DNA of 64,000 nucleotides from Euzebya pacifica. GTDB lineage: Bacteria > Actinomycetota > Nitriliruptoria > Euzebyales > Euzebyaceae. The position numbers and the translations under genes were made by a program. Every line of letters begins with the position of its first letter. Position 1 is the first letter of the stretch. The stretch spans positions 5,399,910 through 5,463,909 of the forward strand of contig NZ_CP031165.1 of assembly GCF_003344865.1 (NCBI RefSeq), in the 5' to 3' direction. The notes under the pieces were generated by a model. The model was not told the DNA's origin. It ran no database searches and was given only the letters and a program-made list of their open reading frames with translations. Shown here piece after piece: positions 34,711-43,610 of this stretch.

Positions 34711-35995
34711 CGGTGTGGATCACCTCCGAGGTGATGGTGCCTTCACGGGTACGGGTGTGCAGGACGGTGCCGGCGGGAAGGGGCCCGGTGACCAGGCCGC
34801 CGTCGTCGGCCCGGGTCGTGACGGTCCAGCCCCGTTCGATGAGGCGGTCGGGATCGGCCAGGGCCACCAGGCGCTCGGCCCGGGACAGCCGGTCGGCACG
34901 ATGCTGCAGGGACCGGGGCGCGTCACGCTGGAGGCGGTCGGCGCGGTCCTGCAGCGCCCCCAGCCGTTGGTTGGTGACGCGGGTCGCGGCCTGCTGCAGC
35001 CGTCGTTGGTGGGCATCCACACGTCCGTGGGCACCCCGCAGCGCGGTGCGTGCCGCGGCGGTGCGGCGGGCGGCCGTCGACAGCGCACGGTCCGCCCGGT
35101 CCAGGCGCCGGCGGGCCCGGTCACGGACATCCGCCCAGACCTGCTCGGTGTCGTCTGCGGCCTCGCGGACGGTCGCCACCACGCCCTGGGCGAGGGCGGT
35201 GGGGGTCTTGTGGGCACGGGCGGCGACGAGCTCGGCCACCGGCTGGTCCAGGTGGTGGCCGATGCCGGTCCAGACAGGCACCCGACAGTCGGCGATGCCC
35301 CGTGCGACGTCGGCGTGGTCGAAGGTCATCAGGTCGATCTCGGCGCCGCCCCCGCGGGTCAGCAGGACCAGGTCGATGTCGGGTCGCACGGCCAGCGTGC
35401 GGAGTGCCGCGACGATCTGCGGTGGGGCGTCGGGCCCCTGCACACGGGTGGAGATCATGTGCAGCCGGAACGGCAGGCCGCTGGCGCGCAGCTCCTCGAC
35501 CAGGTCGTGGAAGGCCTGTGATCCACCGCTGGTGACCAACCCCAGTGACAGCGGGACCCGTGGCGTCGGCAGCCGGCGGTTGCGCTCGATGGATCCGTCG
35601 GCCTGCATCGCGGCCAGCAGGTCGCGGCGGGCCAGCGCCAGCGCCCCTGCGGTGTGCGAGGGGTCGATGTCGGCCAGCGACAGCGACAGCCGTCCACCCC
35701 GCACCCAGAACTGCAGGTTGGCCTTGATGCGAATCTCCAGCCCGTCATCGAGCGGTTGGCCCACCGCCGCGAGGCGCCGGTCGACCAGCCGACCCTTCGA
35801 GGCGGGCATCGAGACGTTGAGCTGGGCCACGACCTGTCCGTCCTCGGTGGTGTGCACGAGGTCGAACCACACGCCCTTGCCCTGCCGCTTGAGGCCCGAG
35901 ACCTCGCCGCGCACCCAGAACTGGCGATCCCAGACATCGGTGACCTGCCGCTCGATGTGCTCGGCGACCTGCAGGACCGTGAACGTCGTGACCAT
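34700..35995 (-). CDS. xseA: Exodeoxyribonuclease VII large subunit
   Basis: 431 residues from ATG 35995. It has an N-terminal OB fold (VRGEVSGLKRQGKGVWFDL), a catalytic core with LVTSGGSQAFHDL, DLVLLTRGGG and VWTGIGHHLDQPVAE, and then a long Arg-rich coiled-coil region. Upstream in-frame starts add only low-complexity residues. Works with XseB in DNA repair and recombination. Confidence 0.95.
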   Translation of the reverse strand: MVTTFTVLQVAEHIERQVTDVWDRQFWVRGEVSGLKRQGKGVWFDLVHTTEDGQVVAQLNVSMPASKGRLVDRRLAAVGQPLDDGLEIRIKANLQFWVRGGRLSLSLADIDPSHTAGALALARRDLLAAMQADGSIERNRRLPTPRVPLSLGLVTSGGSQAFHDLVEELRASGLPFRLHMISTRVQGPDAPPQIVAALRTLAVRPDIDLVLLTRGGGAEIDLMTFDHADVARGIADCRVPVWTGIGHHLDQPVAELVAARAHKTPTALAQGVVATVREAADDTEQVWADVRDRARRRLDRADRALSTAARRTAAARTALRGAHGRVDAHQRRLQQAATRVTNQRLGALQDRADRLQRDAPRSLQHRADRLSRAERLVALADPDRLIERGWTVTTRADDGGLVTGPLPAGTVLHTRTREGTITSEVIHTDDR

Positions 35996-36077
35996 GGGGG
36001 TCAACAGTGTGCCCGCCGGGTGCGACGCTGCCGGGCGCCTGCGGTTCACCGAGACGGTCGCGCTGCCCGTGGCGACC

Positions 36078-37172
36078 TCAGAAGAAGACCGAACGACGCC
36101 CCATCAGGTTGCGGTAGATCATCTGCTGGATGGTGTCGCGGACCCGGTCGGTCAGCTCGAAGACCAGCATGGGGTCATCGGCGGCGTCGGGCCCGAGGTG
36201 GGCCGTCGGGATGGGTTCGCCGAACTCGATGACCCACTTGGACGGCAGCGGCACGAGGCCGAGGGGGCCGAGGAGCGGGAACTGCCAGGTGATGGGGAAG
36301 TACGGCAGGCCCAGTATCCGGGCCAGCGGCTTGACGTTGGCGACGATCGGGAATATCTCCTCCGACCCGATCGTGGCAACGGGGACGATCGGGACACCGG
36401 TGCGGATGGCGACCTCCACGAAGCCGCCGCGTCCGAACCGCTGCAGCTTGTAGCGGTCCCGGTAGGCCTTGCCGATGCCCTTGAAGCCCTCGGGCCAGAC
36501 CCCGACCAGCTCGCCCGAGTCCAGCAGGCGAACGGCGTCCTCGCCGTTGGCCAGGGTGTTGCCGGACTTGCGGGCCATCGGACCCAGCAGCGGCACCTTC
36601 ATGACGAGGTCGGCGGCCAGCTCGCGAACGTGCCGGTGGGCCGGGTGCTCGTCGAAGACCGCCAGCTTGGTCATGATCGCGTCGAAGGGAACGGTGCCGG
36701 CGTGGTTGGCCACCAGCAGCGCGCCACCGGTATCGGGGATGTTGTGGATGCCGTCGGTCCGGATCCGCCACCAACGCTGGTACAGCGGTCGGGCCAGGGG
36801 CATCACGACCTGCTCGGTGAAGTCGCGGTCGAACCCGTAGTCGTCGACGTCGTAGTCCCCGGTCAACCGCCGGCGGCTGAAGGCCAGCACACCGCGGACG
36901 ACCTGCTCGAGGTCGGCGAGGTCGCGGTCGGACAGGATGGGCACGTCCGGACCGAGGTGGGTGCGCCGCCCCTGCCGACCACCCGAGGACGGGTGGGCGG
37001 CCCGTGTGGTGGGCTCGCAGACTCGACAGCGGCCCTCCTCGTCCAGGTACAGGCGACACGCCGACCCGTCGGCCCGGAGCCGCTGACAGCGTTGACGGCC
37101 CTGATCGGCGGGACCGATCGGGCGGCGACGCTCGTCGAGGCTGATGACCTCTGCACCACGATGATCGGTCAC
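36078..37172 (-). CDS. Lysophospholipid acyltransferase family (PlsC-like) protein with Cys-rich N-terminus
   Basis: 364 residues from GTG 37172, overlapping the SDR stop by 4 nt (GTGA). The acyltransferase core has NHAGTVPFDA (the HX(n)D block as found in the Rv0502 group) and VWPEGFKG. Before it, residues 29-52 contain C-x9-C-x9-C-x2-C, which looks like a small zinc ribbon. It probably transfers an acyl chain to a glycerolipid at the membrane. The pairing with the SDR gene matches Rv0501-Rv0502 and a Streptomyces counterpart. Confidence 0.85.
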   Translation of the reverse strand: MTDHRGAEVISLDERRRPIGPADQGRQRCQRLRADGSACRLYLDEEGRCRVCEPTTRAAHPSSGGRQGRRTHLGPDVPILSDRDLADLEQVVRGVLAFSRRRLTGDYDVDDYGFDRDFTEQVVMPLARPLYQRWWRIRTDGIHNIPDTGGALLVANHAGTVPFDAIMTKLAVFDEHPAHRHVRELAADLVMKVPLLGPMARKSGNTLANGEDAVRLLDSGELVGVWPEGFKGIGKAYRDRYKLQRFGRGGFVEVAIRTGVPIVPVATIGSEEIFPIVANVKPLARILGLPYFPITWQFPLLGPLGLVPLPSKWVIEFGEPIPTAHLGPDAADDPMLVFELTDRVRDTIQQMIYRNLMGRRSVFF

Positions 37173-38233
37173 GAGACCCTCCTCAGCACGCTCGACACGA
37201 CGTTGCCCAGCATGGTCTCGACCCGCTCGACTGCCTCGTGGGAGACCAGCGGTTCGACCCGACCGGCAGCGATGAAGTCGGCGAGCGCCTCCTTGGTGGT
37301 GAACGCCGGGGTGTACCCGAACTCCGCCGTCGCCCGGCTGACGTCGGCGACCCTCCCGAACTGCAGCAGCGGGAGCTGTTCGCCGGTGAAGTCGATGCCG
37401 CTGGCGGGCTTGAGGACGGAGGTGACCGTGCCGGCCAGCCCGGCCGGGATCGGCACCGTCGGACGTCCGAGCATGCGCGCAGCCTGTGACAGGTAGATCA
37501 CGCCGGGGGAGGCCACGTTGAAGATCCCCGGGTGGCTGTCCATGGTGGCGCGGTACAGGATCTCCACGGCGTCATCGGTGTGGCACAGCTGCAGGCGCGG
37601 GTCGTAGCCCAGGATGGTCGGCAGGACCGGCAGCGACAGGTACCGCGTCATCGGGGTCTCGATGTCGGGCCCGATGAAGTTGGCGAACCGCAGGACGGTC
37701 AGGTCCACGTCGGGGCGTCGCCGGCCGAACCCGCGGGCGTAGCCCTCGACCTCGGTGACGTCGGCGGTGTAGCCGGAGCGTGGCACCTGGCGCGACTGGT
37801 GGTCCTCACGGAACAGCGCGGGGTCGCGGTAGTGCGAGCCGTAGACCGCGGTGGTCGAACGCATGACCACGCGCCGGACCTGCGGGGCCTTCTGCGCCGC
37901 GCCCATCAGCTGCATGGTGCCGATGACGTTGAGCTCCTTCATGCGGGAGCGGCCGCCTGCCGAACCGGGCTCGGCGATCAGCGACATGTGCACGATGGTG
38001 TCCACGCGGGTGGAGTCGATGACCTTGGCCACCAGCGGGTTGCGCAGGTCCGCCCGCACGAACTCGGTGCGGCGCAGGTCCATGGACGGCTGCGCCAGGT
38101 CGACCCCGCCGACGTAGTCCACCCGATCGTCGGCCTCGAGCTTCAGGGCAAGCCGACCAGCGAGGGTGCCAGCGATCCCGGTGATCAGGATCCGACGGCC
38201 CCCTCGGCCTTCCGGTCCGTCGATGCCAGCCAC
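37169..38233 (-). CDS. NAD-dependent epimerase/dehydratase (extended SDR, Rv0501-like)
   Basis: 354 residues from GTG 38233, with AAGGAGGG at ideal spacing; longer in-frame starts are excluded by this. The Rossmann start ILITGIAGTLAGRLA is a GxxGxxG-type motif, and STTAVYG is the Ser/Thr strand. In the expected YxxxK position the sequence is YTADV, so the catalytic lysine is absent. Annotated as GalE-like in mycobacteria, but the missing lysine argues against a standard epimerase. Operon with the acyltransferase. Confidence 0.85.
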   Translation of the reverse strand: MAGIDGPEGRGGRRILITGIAGTLAGRLALKLEADDRVDYVGGVDLAQPSMDLRRTEFVRADLRNPLVAKVIDSTRVDTIVHMSLIAEPGSAGGRSRMKELNVIGTMQLMGAAQKAPQVRRVVMRSTTAVYGSHYRDPALFREDHQSRQVPRSGYTADVTEVEGYARGFGRRRPDVDLTVLRFANFIGPDIETPMTRYLSLPVLPTILGYDPRLQLCHTDDAVEILYRATMDSHPGIFNVASPGVIYLSQAARMLGRPTVPIPAGLAGTVTSVLKPASGIDFTGEQLPLLQFGRVADVSRATAEFGYTPAFTTKEALADFIAAGRVEPLVSHEAVERVETMLGNVVSSVLRRVS

Positions 38234-38374
38234 CCGGTCGCCCTCCTTGATGTCGCCCTGCAACGCGGGAGAGGCCGAGCGTATCGGGTCCCGCGTTGCG
38301 AGGACATTTCGAGGTGGACCGCGGGCCACGGTCCGGTCAGGCAGGTGTCCGGACACTGGCCGATACAGCCTGCG

Positions 38375-38411
38375 TGTCGGGTTCCGGGCCGCCCGTCGTG
38401 ATCGCCCGACA
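38375..38411. repeat. 37-nt palindromic element, single copy
   Basis: Starts TGTCGGGTTCCGGGCC and ends CCCGACA; 9-bp inverted ends reach CGTGTCGGG (38373-38381) and CCCGACACG (38405-38413). It is same-length and near-identical to the two copies at 60533 and 60605. A separate 12-bp palindrome GTGTCCGGACAC lies just before it (38345-38356). Confidence 0.8.
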
Positions 38412-38418
38412 CGCCAAT

Positions 38419-38448
38419 GACCTCGGCATCGGGGGAGATGCCGAGGTC
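38419..38448 (-). terminator. Terminator hairpin after the 62-residue gene
   Basis: A perfect 12-bp stem (38419-38430 with 38437-38448) and 6-nt loop, 46 nt past the stop at 38495. No strong T-run. The 261-nt gap 38234-38494 holds this hairpin, the 37-nt element and the upstream region of the SDR gene. Confidence 0.65.
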
Positions 38449-38494
38449 TGGAACTCCGGTGCGGGGCCCGAGAGCCCCGAACCACCCGGTCCGT

Positions 38495-38683
38495 CTAGCC
38501 CTGGGCGGTCTTGGAGGCGGAGTCGCCCTCGGTGTCGTACTTGTCCAGGCCGAGGCGCTCCTCGTGGCTCTCGGTGGAGCCGTTGACGAGCCAACGGGCC
38601 TGCGCGGCGTCCTGTGCGTGGCGCTCGCGGGTGTTGTCGCGGTTCTTGGGCCGCTTGCGGTTCTGGACTCGGGTGATCGGCAT
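38495..38683 (-). CDS. 62-residue basic/polar protein of unknown function
   Basis: ATG 38683 is preceded by AAGGAA at good spacing, and a terminator follows the gene. The N-terminal third is highly basic (MPITRVQNRKRPKNRDN), the rest charged and polar with no hydrophobic core, so it is probably disordered or nucleic-acid-binding. I do not recognise it. It occupies the place where small ribosome-associated proteins lie in related gene orders, but the sequence does not match those I know. Confidence 0.6.
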   Translation of the reverse strand: MPITRVQNRKRPKNRDNTRERHAQDAAQARWLVNGSTESHEERLGLDKYDTEGDSASKTAQG

Positions 38684-38765
38684 GGTCGTTCCTTAGGGGA
38701 GAATCAGCGACCGTCCATCGTTCCCGTTCTTGGCCGTCACCGCAACCCGACGGTCGGCCACCGCC

Positions 38766-39926
38766 TCAGGTCAGGCGTTCGAGGTGGTCGAACGCCGCGC
38801 GTTTGAGGGCCTCCACGGCCTCCTCGGCGCTGGCCCGGACCAGCTTCTCTCGCTCCTCGCTGATGCGGGCCGCCCCTTCGAGGAACGTGGTGGGCGTCTC
38901 CTGCCCCGTCCGGTCGTGGGCCCGTCGGACGTAGTCCAGGGGCAGCTCGAACGGCACCTCCTGCCCGGTCAGCTCGGCGAAGTAGATGGTCCAGGCGCGT
39001 GGGACGACCGAGACGATCTGGTACCCCCCACCGCCCATGGCCACCCATCTGCCGTCGGCGTGCTCGTGGGCGAGGCCGTGCAGCCGACGTGCCAGCAGCT
39101 CGTAGTCGCTGGTGGTCAGCGCCAGGTGCGCCAGCGGGTCGGTCATGTGGGTGTCACAGCCCAGCTGGGTGACCAGCACGTCCGGCTCGAACGCGTCCAG
39201 GGCCGGGGGCACGACGGCGTCGAAGGCGTCCAGGTAGATGGGGCCGGTCGTCGCGATGGGCAGCGCCACGTTGAGGGAGGTGCCCTTGGCGTCGCCCTCG
39301 CCGATCTCGCCTGCGAAGCCCGTTCCGGGGAACAGGGTGCGGCCCGACTCGTGCAGCGAGATCGTCAGGACACGTGGGTCGTCGTAGAAGAAGGCCTGCA
39401 CGCCGTCACCGTGATGGGTGTCGACGTCGATGTAGGCGACCCGTTTGGCCCCGTGGTCCAGCAGCCAGCGGATGGCGGCGGCAGGGTCGTCGTAGACGCA
39501 GAAGCCCGCGGCGCGGTCGGGCATGGCGTGGTGCAGCCCCCCGGCAGGGTTGAAAGCGTGGTCGACACGCCCTTCCCACACGGCGCGGGCCGCAGCGACC
39601 GAGGCGCCGCACACGTCCATCGATGCCTCGTGCATGCCCCGGAAGACCGGGGTGTCGCCGGGGCCGAGCCCCCAGCGCATGTCGCCGGCCCGGTCGGCGC
39701 TGGCGGACAGCCGCTGGACCGCATCGACGTACTTCGGGGTGTGCAGCCCAAGCACGTCGTCGGTGCCGAAGGGGTCGCCCGGCAAGGTCAGGACGTCGTC
39801 GCGGTCGGTCAGTCCGCAGGCGCGGATCAGGTCGACGGTCAGCTCCACCCGGATGGGCTTGAGGGGGTGGTGCGGCCCGAAGTCGTACTGGATGGCCTCG
39901 TCGTTCCAGATCAGCGCGGTCGGCAT
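38766..39926 (-). CDS. acuC: Acetoin utilization protein AcuC-like deacetylase
   Basis: 386 residues of the histone-deacetylase superfamily. Metal-binding and catalytic segments include YIDVDTHHGDGVQ, the LHHAMPDRAAGFC loop, TQLGCDTHMTDPLAHL and GGGGYQ. AcuC removes acetyl groups from acetyl-CoA synthetase or other proteins. The next gene on the strand (surface propeller protein) ends 11 nt upstream, but they seem functionally unrelated. Confidence 0.92.
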   Translation of the reverse strand: MPTALIWNDEAIQYDFGPHHPLKPIRVELTVDLIRACGLTDRDDVLTLPGDPFGTDDVLGLHTPKYVDAVQRLSASADRAGDMRWGLGPGDTPVFRGMHEASMDVCGASVAAARAVWEGRVDHAFNPAGGLHHAMPDRAAGFCVYDDPAAAIRWLLDHGAKRVAYIDVDTHHGDGVQAFFYDDPRVLTISLHESGRTLFPGTGFAGEIGEGDAKGTSLNVALPIATTGPIYLDAFDAVVPPALDAFEPDVLVTQLGCDTHMTDPLAHLALTTSDYELLARRLHGLAHEHADGRWVAMGGGGYQIVSVVPRAWTIYFAELTGQEVPFELPLDYVRRAHDRTGQETPTTFLEGAARISEEREKLVRASAEEAVEALKRAAFDHLERLT

Positions 39927-39937
39927 GGCCGTGCAAC

Positions 39938-42900
39938 CTACCCCGTGCCGTGCAGGACGGCGGACTCGACGGCATCACCCACGACGGCGGTGCCGCCGGC
40001 CAGCCGCACGTCGACCGGCCCGAGCACGCCGATCGCGTCGGCGGTCGACGTGGGCACACCGTCGGCGGCGACCAGCAGGACGGGGTCACCGGACGCGGCC
40101 GCCGCAAGGGCGTCGACCCACGCCGTCCCCGATGCCAGCCACACGCCGTCCGCGCCGTCCGGTGCTGCGGCGAGGGCCACGACGGCCGCCGTGGCGTACC
40201 GGTCGGGACCGGCCAGGCGGTCGTGCGCCCCGGCCCCCGCAGCGGTGGCTGCCGCCACGAGGACCTCGTCGCTGATCACCGCCTGCCCTCCGATGGCCGT
40301 CACGCGGTCGGGGGCGAGGGAGGCCAGGGCGTCGGCGGTCACCGCAGGCAGGACGTCGGGGTCGGTCAGCAGCACCACGGCGTGTCGCTCGACGGCCAGG
40401 GCCGCTGCGGCCAGGGCGTCGAAGGGGCCGCCAGCGGTGGCCAGCAGCACCTCCTCCACGCCGTCGTGGGCCATGGCAACGGCCGCCGCGGTGGCGTAGC
40501 GGTCGTCGCCCGCGAGCCGGACCACGGTGGCGTCGCCGACCAACGCCGCCACGTCGTCGACCACCGTGTCGGCAACGGCAGCCGGGCCACCGACCACCAC
40601 CACGCTCGAGGGGGCCATCTCGGCCAGCGCCACCGCCGTTGGGTCGGGCAGGCTGTCAGCGGCCGTCAGCAGCAGCCGCCAGCCGTCGGTGCGGGCGACC
40701 AGCGCCGCGGCGGCCAGGGCGTCGGGGAAGTCCTCTCCGGAGGCCAGGACCACGGTTTCCGTCCCGCCGGCGGTCGACCCTGCGGCGTTGACGGCCACCG
40801 CGGTCGCGTAGCGGCCCGCACCCGCCCAGCGGCTGACGCGTGGCAACCGGGTCTGCCAGATCCCCCGCCCGAACGTGGCGACGGTCAGCAATCCGGTGTC
40901 GTCTCGGTGGTCGAGGTCCATCGCCGGGGCCTGTGGCAGGTCCGGACCGACCCGGTACCACCGCAGCGGCTGGCTGGACTGCTCGGGCGGTCCCAGCAGG
41001 TCCCAGGAGGCATGCACGCCGACATCGGTGGCCACCACGACCGCGTTCCCGGCAACCACCACGTCGTTGACGGGGGCATCGGGCAGGCCGTCGGCGACGT
41101 CGACCCACGTGTCGCCCCCGTCGGTCGACGCCCGGACGTGGGGACTGTCCTCACCGTCGAAGTAGCCGGACGTACCGACCAGCAGGACGCGGCCGTCGGT
41201 GGCCAGGCCGGTCACCCAGCGGTCGCCGTCCAGCAGCGTCCGCCACGTCTCGCCGCCGTCGTCGGTGCGCTGCACGAGGCCGTCGTCGGTGCCGACCACG
41301 ATGCCGGTGCCGTCGGCGTCCAGCGGCAGGATCTCCGTGATCGTCCCGTAGGGGTAGTCGATGTCGGGCGAGGACCCACGGGTCAGGTCGGGCGAGATCG
41401 GCGTCCACGTCCTGCCCCCGTCGACCGTGCGGTGCAACGTGTTGCCGCCGAACAGCAGGTGGTCGGCATCGGCGTCCAGGCGAACGAGCGGTGCGCTCCA
41501 CGCCGCCCGGTCGACCGGCGGCGTGGGCAGGTTGGTGGTGCCACCCCCGAAGGCCGTGGTCCGCCGGCAGCGTCCGTACTGTCCGCAGACGATCACGTCG
41601 TCGGCGTCCGTCGGGTGCGGCGACACGGTCACGCCGTCCCCGCAGCCACCCACCGCCGTCCATGGCTCGTCGCCGTCCACGAGCATGCAGCCGATGTCCT
41701 GGAACCCCGCCACCACCCGCGCCTGGTCGGTCGGGGGGACGGCCACGGTGTAGGGCTGGGTGAACGGTTGCTGCTGGGCGAGGGTCCAGCTGAACGAGCG
41801 GCCTCCGTCGGTGGAGTGGTACAGGCCCCCGTCGCTGCCGAGCCAGGCCCGGGAGGGGTCCTCGCGGTCCCACAGCAGCGCATGGTGGTCGGCGTGCACC
41901 CTCCCGTCGGCGGCGAACGTGGCGCCGCCGTCGGTGGACTCCAGCAGGGTCAGGCCGGGCACGAGGACGCGGTCGGGGTCCTCGGGGGCGGGGAAGACCT
42001 TGGAGAACCACCACCCGAAGATGAACTGGCTGCCGGCGTACCGGGCGCTGTTGGTGACCATCGTCCACGTCGACCCGCCGTCCTCGGAGCGGTGGAAGCC
42101 CCCCGAGCGTCCGTCGCCGCGGGTCACGACGGCATAGGCGACTGCGGGGTCGGCAGGCGAGAAGGCCACCGCGATGCGCCCGGCGTCGTCGGTGAAGCCG
42201 GGGATCCCATCGGTGATCGGGGTCCACGACCGGCCACCGTCGAAGGATTCGTACAGCCCCGACCCGGGGCCGCCGTAGCGTCGCAGGTCGGGCATCCGCT
42301 GACGGTCCCACATGCTGGCGAGCAGGTGGTCCGGATCGGCCGGGTCGACGGCGAGGTCTGCCCCACCGGTCGTCGGGGTGGTCCCGTCCAGCACCCGGGT
42401 CCAGCGCAGGCCGGCGTCGTCGGATCGGTAGATGCCACGCTCGCCGCCGGGCCCGAACAGGTCACCTCCCGCGGCGACCCAGACCACGTCGGGGTCGGTC
42501 GGGTGGGCCACCAGGCGCGCGATGGTCGCGGAGGCCGACAGCCCGGAGGCCGTCCACGTCTCGCCACCGTCGGTCGAGCGGTACAGCCCCGTACCGGGGA
42601 AGGTCGTCGATCCTCCGCCCGCGTTCGCCTCGCCGGTGCCGGCCAGCAGCACCCCACCGGCGGTGACCACGACGGCCCCGATGGGCTGGACGAGGTCACG
42701 GGGCCAGACCGGCTGGAGGGTGCGGCCGTCGTCGTCGGACCGCCACAGCCCGCCGGACGCCGTTGCCACGTACAGGACGTCGTCGTCACGGGCGAGGTCG
42801 GTGATGCGCCCACCCGTCGCGAACGGCCCCCGTTCGACCCAGCCGTGCGACACCGTCAGCGGCGCCACGGGCACCTCGGCGGCCTGTCGGAGGGCCGCTG

Positions 42901-43087
42901 CGTAGCCGCCGACCACCATGCCGGACCGCATGACGGGCTCGTCGGCGTCACCCCCGGGTTGGGGGATCCCCGCGAGGGCCGTGCCGTGGCGTCGGGGTCC
43001 GTCGACCCCGTCACCGGTCCCGCCCAGCACCCCGATCAGCAAAAGGGAGAGGAGGGCGGCGGACGCAACGGCTCGACGGATCAGCAC
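39938..43087 (-). CDS. Secreted sortilin/BNR-type beta-propeller protein with cell-wall-binding repeats
   Basis: 1049 residues from GTG 43087. The start region (VLIRRAVASAALLSLLLIGV) is a signal peptide; TAGGCT 13 nt upstream could be a -10 for a leaderless transcript. Residues about 85-740 hold many Asp-box motifs (STDGGETWT, SEDGGSTWT, STDGGRSFS, STDGGDTWV), as in VPS10/sialidase-like propellers. The C-terminal 300 residues are three PF04122 repeats (AGAGRYATAVAVN, LAGDDRYATAAAVA, LAGPDRYATAAVVA) that tether it to the cell wall. Ligand unknown; no glycosidase catalytic residues are evident. Confidence 0.87.
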   Translation of the reverse strand: MLIRRAVASAALLSLLLIGVLGGTGDGVDGPRRHGTALAGIPQPGGDADEPVMRSGMVVGGYAAALRQAAEVPVAPLTVSHGWVERGPFATGGRITDLARDDDVLYVATASGGLWRSDDDGRTLQPVWPRDLVQPIGAVVVTAGGVLLAGTGEANAGGGSTTFPGTGLYRSTDGGETWTASGLSASATIARLVAHPTDPDVVWVAAGGDLFGPGGERGIYRSDDAGLRWTRVLDGTTPTTGGADLAVDPADPDHLLASMWDRQRMPDLRRYGGPGSGLYESFDGGRSWTPITDGIPGFTDDAGRIAVAFSPADPAVAYAVVTRGDGRSGGFHRSEDGGSTWTMVTNSARYAGSQFIFGWWFSKVFPAPEDPDRVLVPGLTLLESTDGGATFAADGRVHADHHALLWDREDPSRAWLGSDGGLYHSTDGGRSFSWTLAQQQPFTQPYTVAVPPTDQARVVAGFQDIGCMLVDGDEPWTAVGGCGDGVTVSPHPTDADDVIVCGQYGRCRRTTAFGGGTTNLPTPPVDRAAWSAPLVRLDADADHLLFGGNTLHRTVDGGRTWTPISPDLTRGSSPDIDYPYGTITEILPLDADGTGIVVGTDDGLVQRTDDGGETWRTLLDGDRWVTGLATDGRVLLVGTSGYFDGEDSPHVRASTDGGDTWVDVADGLPDAPVNDVVVAGNAVVVATDVGVHASWDLLGPPEQSSQPLRWYRVGPDLPQAPAMDLDHRDDTGLLTVATFGRGIWQTRLPRVSRWAGAGRYATAVAVNAAGSTAGGTETVVLASGEDFPDALAAAALVARTDGWRLLLTAADSLPDPTAVALAEMAPSSVVVVGGPAAVADTVVDDVAALVGDATVVRLAGDDRYATAAAVAMAHDGVEEVLLATAGGPFDALAAAALAVERHAVVLLTDPDVLPAVTADALASLAPDRVTAIGGQAVISDEVLVAAATAAGAGAHDRLAGPDRYATAAVVALAAAPDGADGVWLASGTAWVDALAAAASGDPVLLVAADGVPTSTADAIGVLGPVDVRLAGGTAVVGDAVESAVLHGTG

Positions 43088-43144
43088 TTGGAGGGACAGC
43101 CTACGACCGCCCCGTCCCGGGCGGATCGATCCCGGGAACGACGA

Positions 43145-43167
43145 ACGGCGCCCCGTCGGGGCGCCGT
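43145..43167 (-). terminator. Terminator of the 94-residue Cys-pair protein gene
   Basis: A perfect 10-bp G+C stem (43145-43154 with 43158-43167), 3-nt loop, followed on the minus strand by TCGTCGTT. It lies 20 nt after the stop at 43188. Confidence 0.65.
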
Positions 43168-43187
43168 GGTCAGTTGCTCGACTCGGA

Positions 43188-43472
43188 TCAGGCCGTGGCC
43201 GCCACCGTGTCGGGGAGGTCGAACGCGAGGTCGGCCAGGTGGCCGACGCAGCAGCGGTGGGCGTCGAGGTGGCCGGGGAGCTCCATCTCGACGGCGTCGC
43301 GCAGGGCGTTGACGCGGGTCGTGACGTCCTCGCTGCCGAGCGCAGCGAGGTCGACCGCGTCGAGCGCCACGCCGACGGAACGCCGGCAGCAGGCGAAGAC
43401 GGGGGACCCGCCGCGCCACGGCTGCTCGAACTCCGCGAGCAGCTCATCGTGGCTCAAGGTGTCTGTTGTCAT
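43188..43472 (-). CDS. 94-residue protein with paired cysteines, unknown function
   Basis: ATG 43472 follows GGGAGG at good spacing, and a terminator lies downstream, so this is very likely real. The helical sequence has two Cys pairs (FACCRRSVG and HRCCVGHLADL) with nearby His residues, which could bind metal or a cluster. I do not recognise the family. It is a stand-alone gene between the propeller protein and proC. Confidence 0.6.
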   Translation of the reverse strand: MTTDTLSHDELLAEFEQPWRGGSPVFACCRRSVGVALDAVDLAALGSEDVTTRVNALRDAVEMELPGHLDAHRCCVGHLADLAFDLPDTVAATA

Positions 43473-43610
43473 CTGGCCTCCCTCGATCGGGTGGTACATC
43501 TGGTCACGAAGGTACCCCCATCCGCCACAGCCGCACCGAGTGATAACGCGAACAATCAGGTAACACCGCCATCCTCGGTGCAGTTCGCTTGACTGGTCAC
43601 AACGGCGTGG

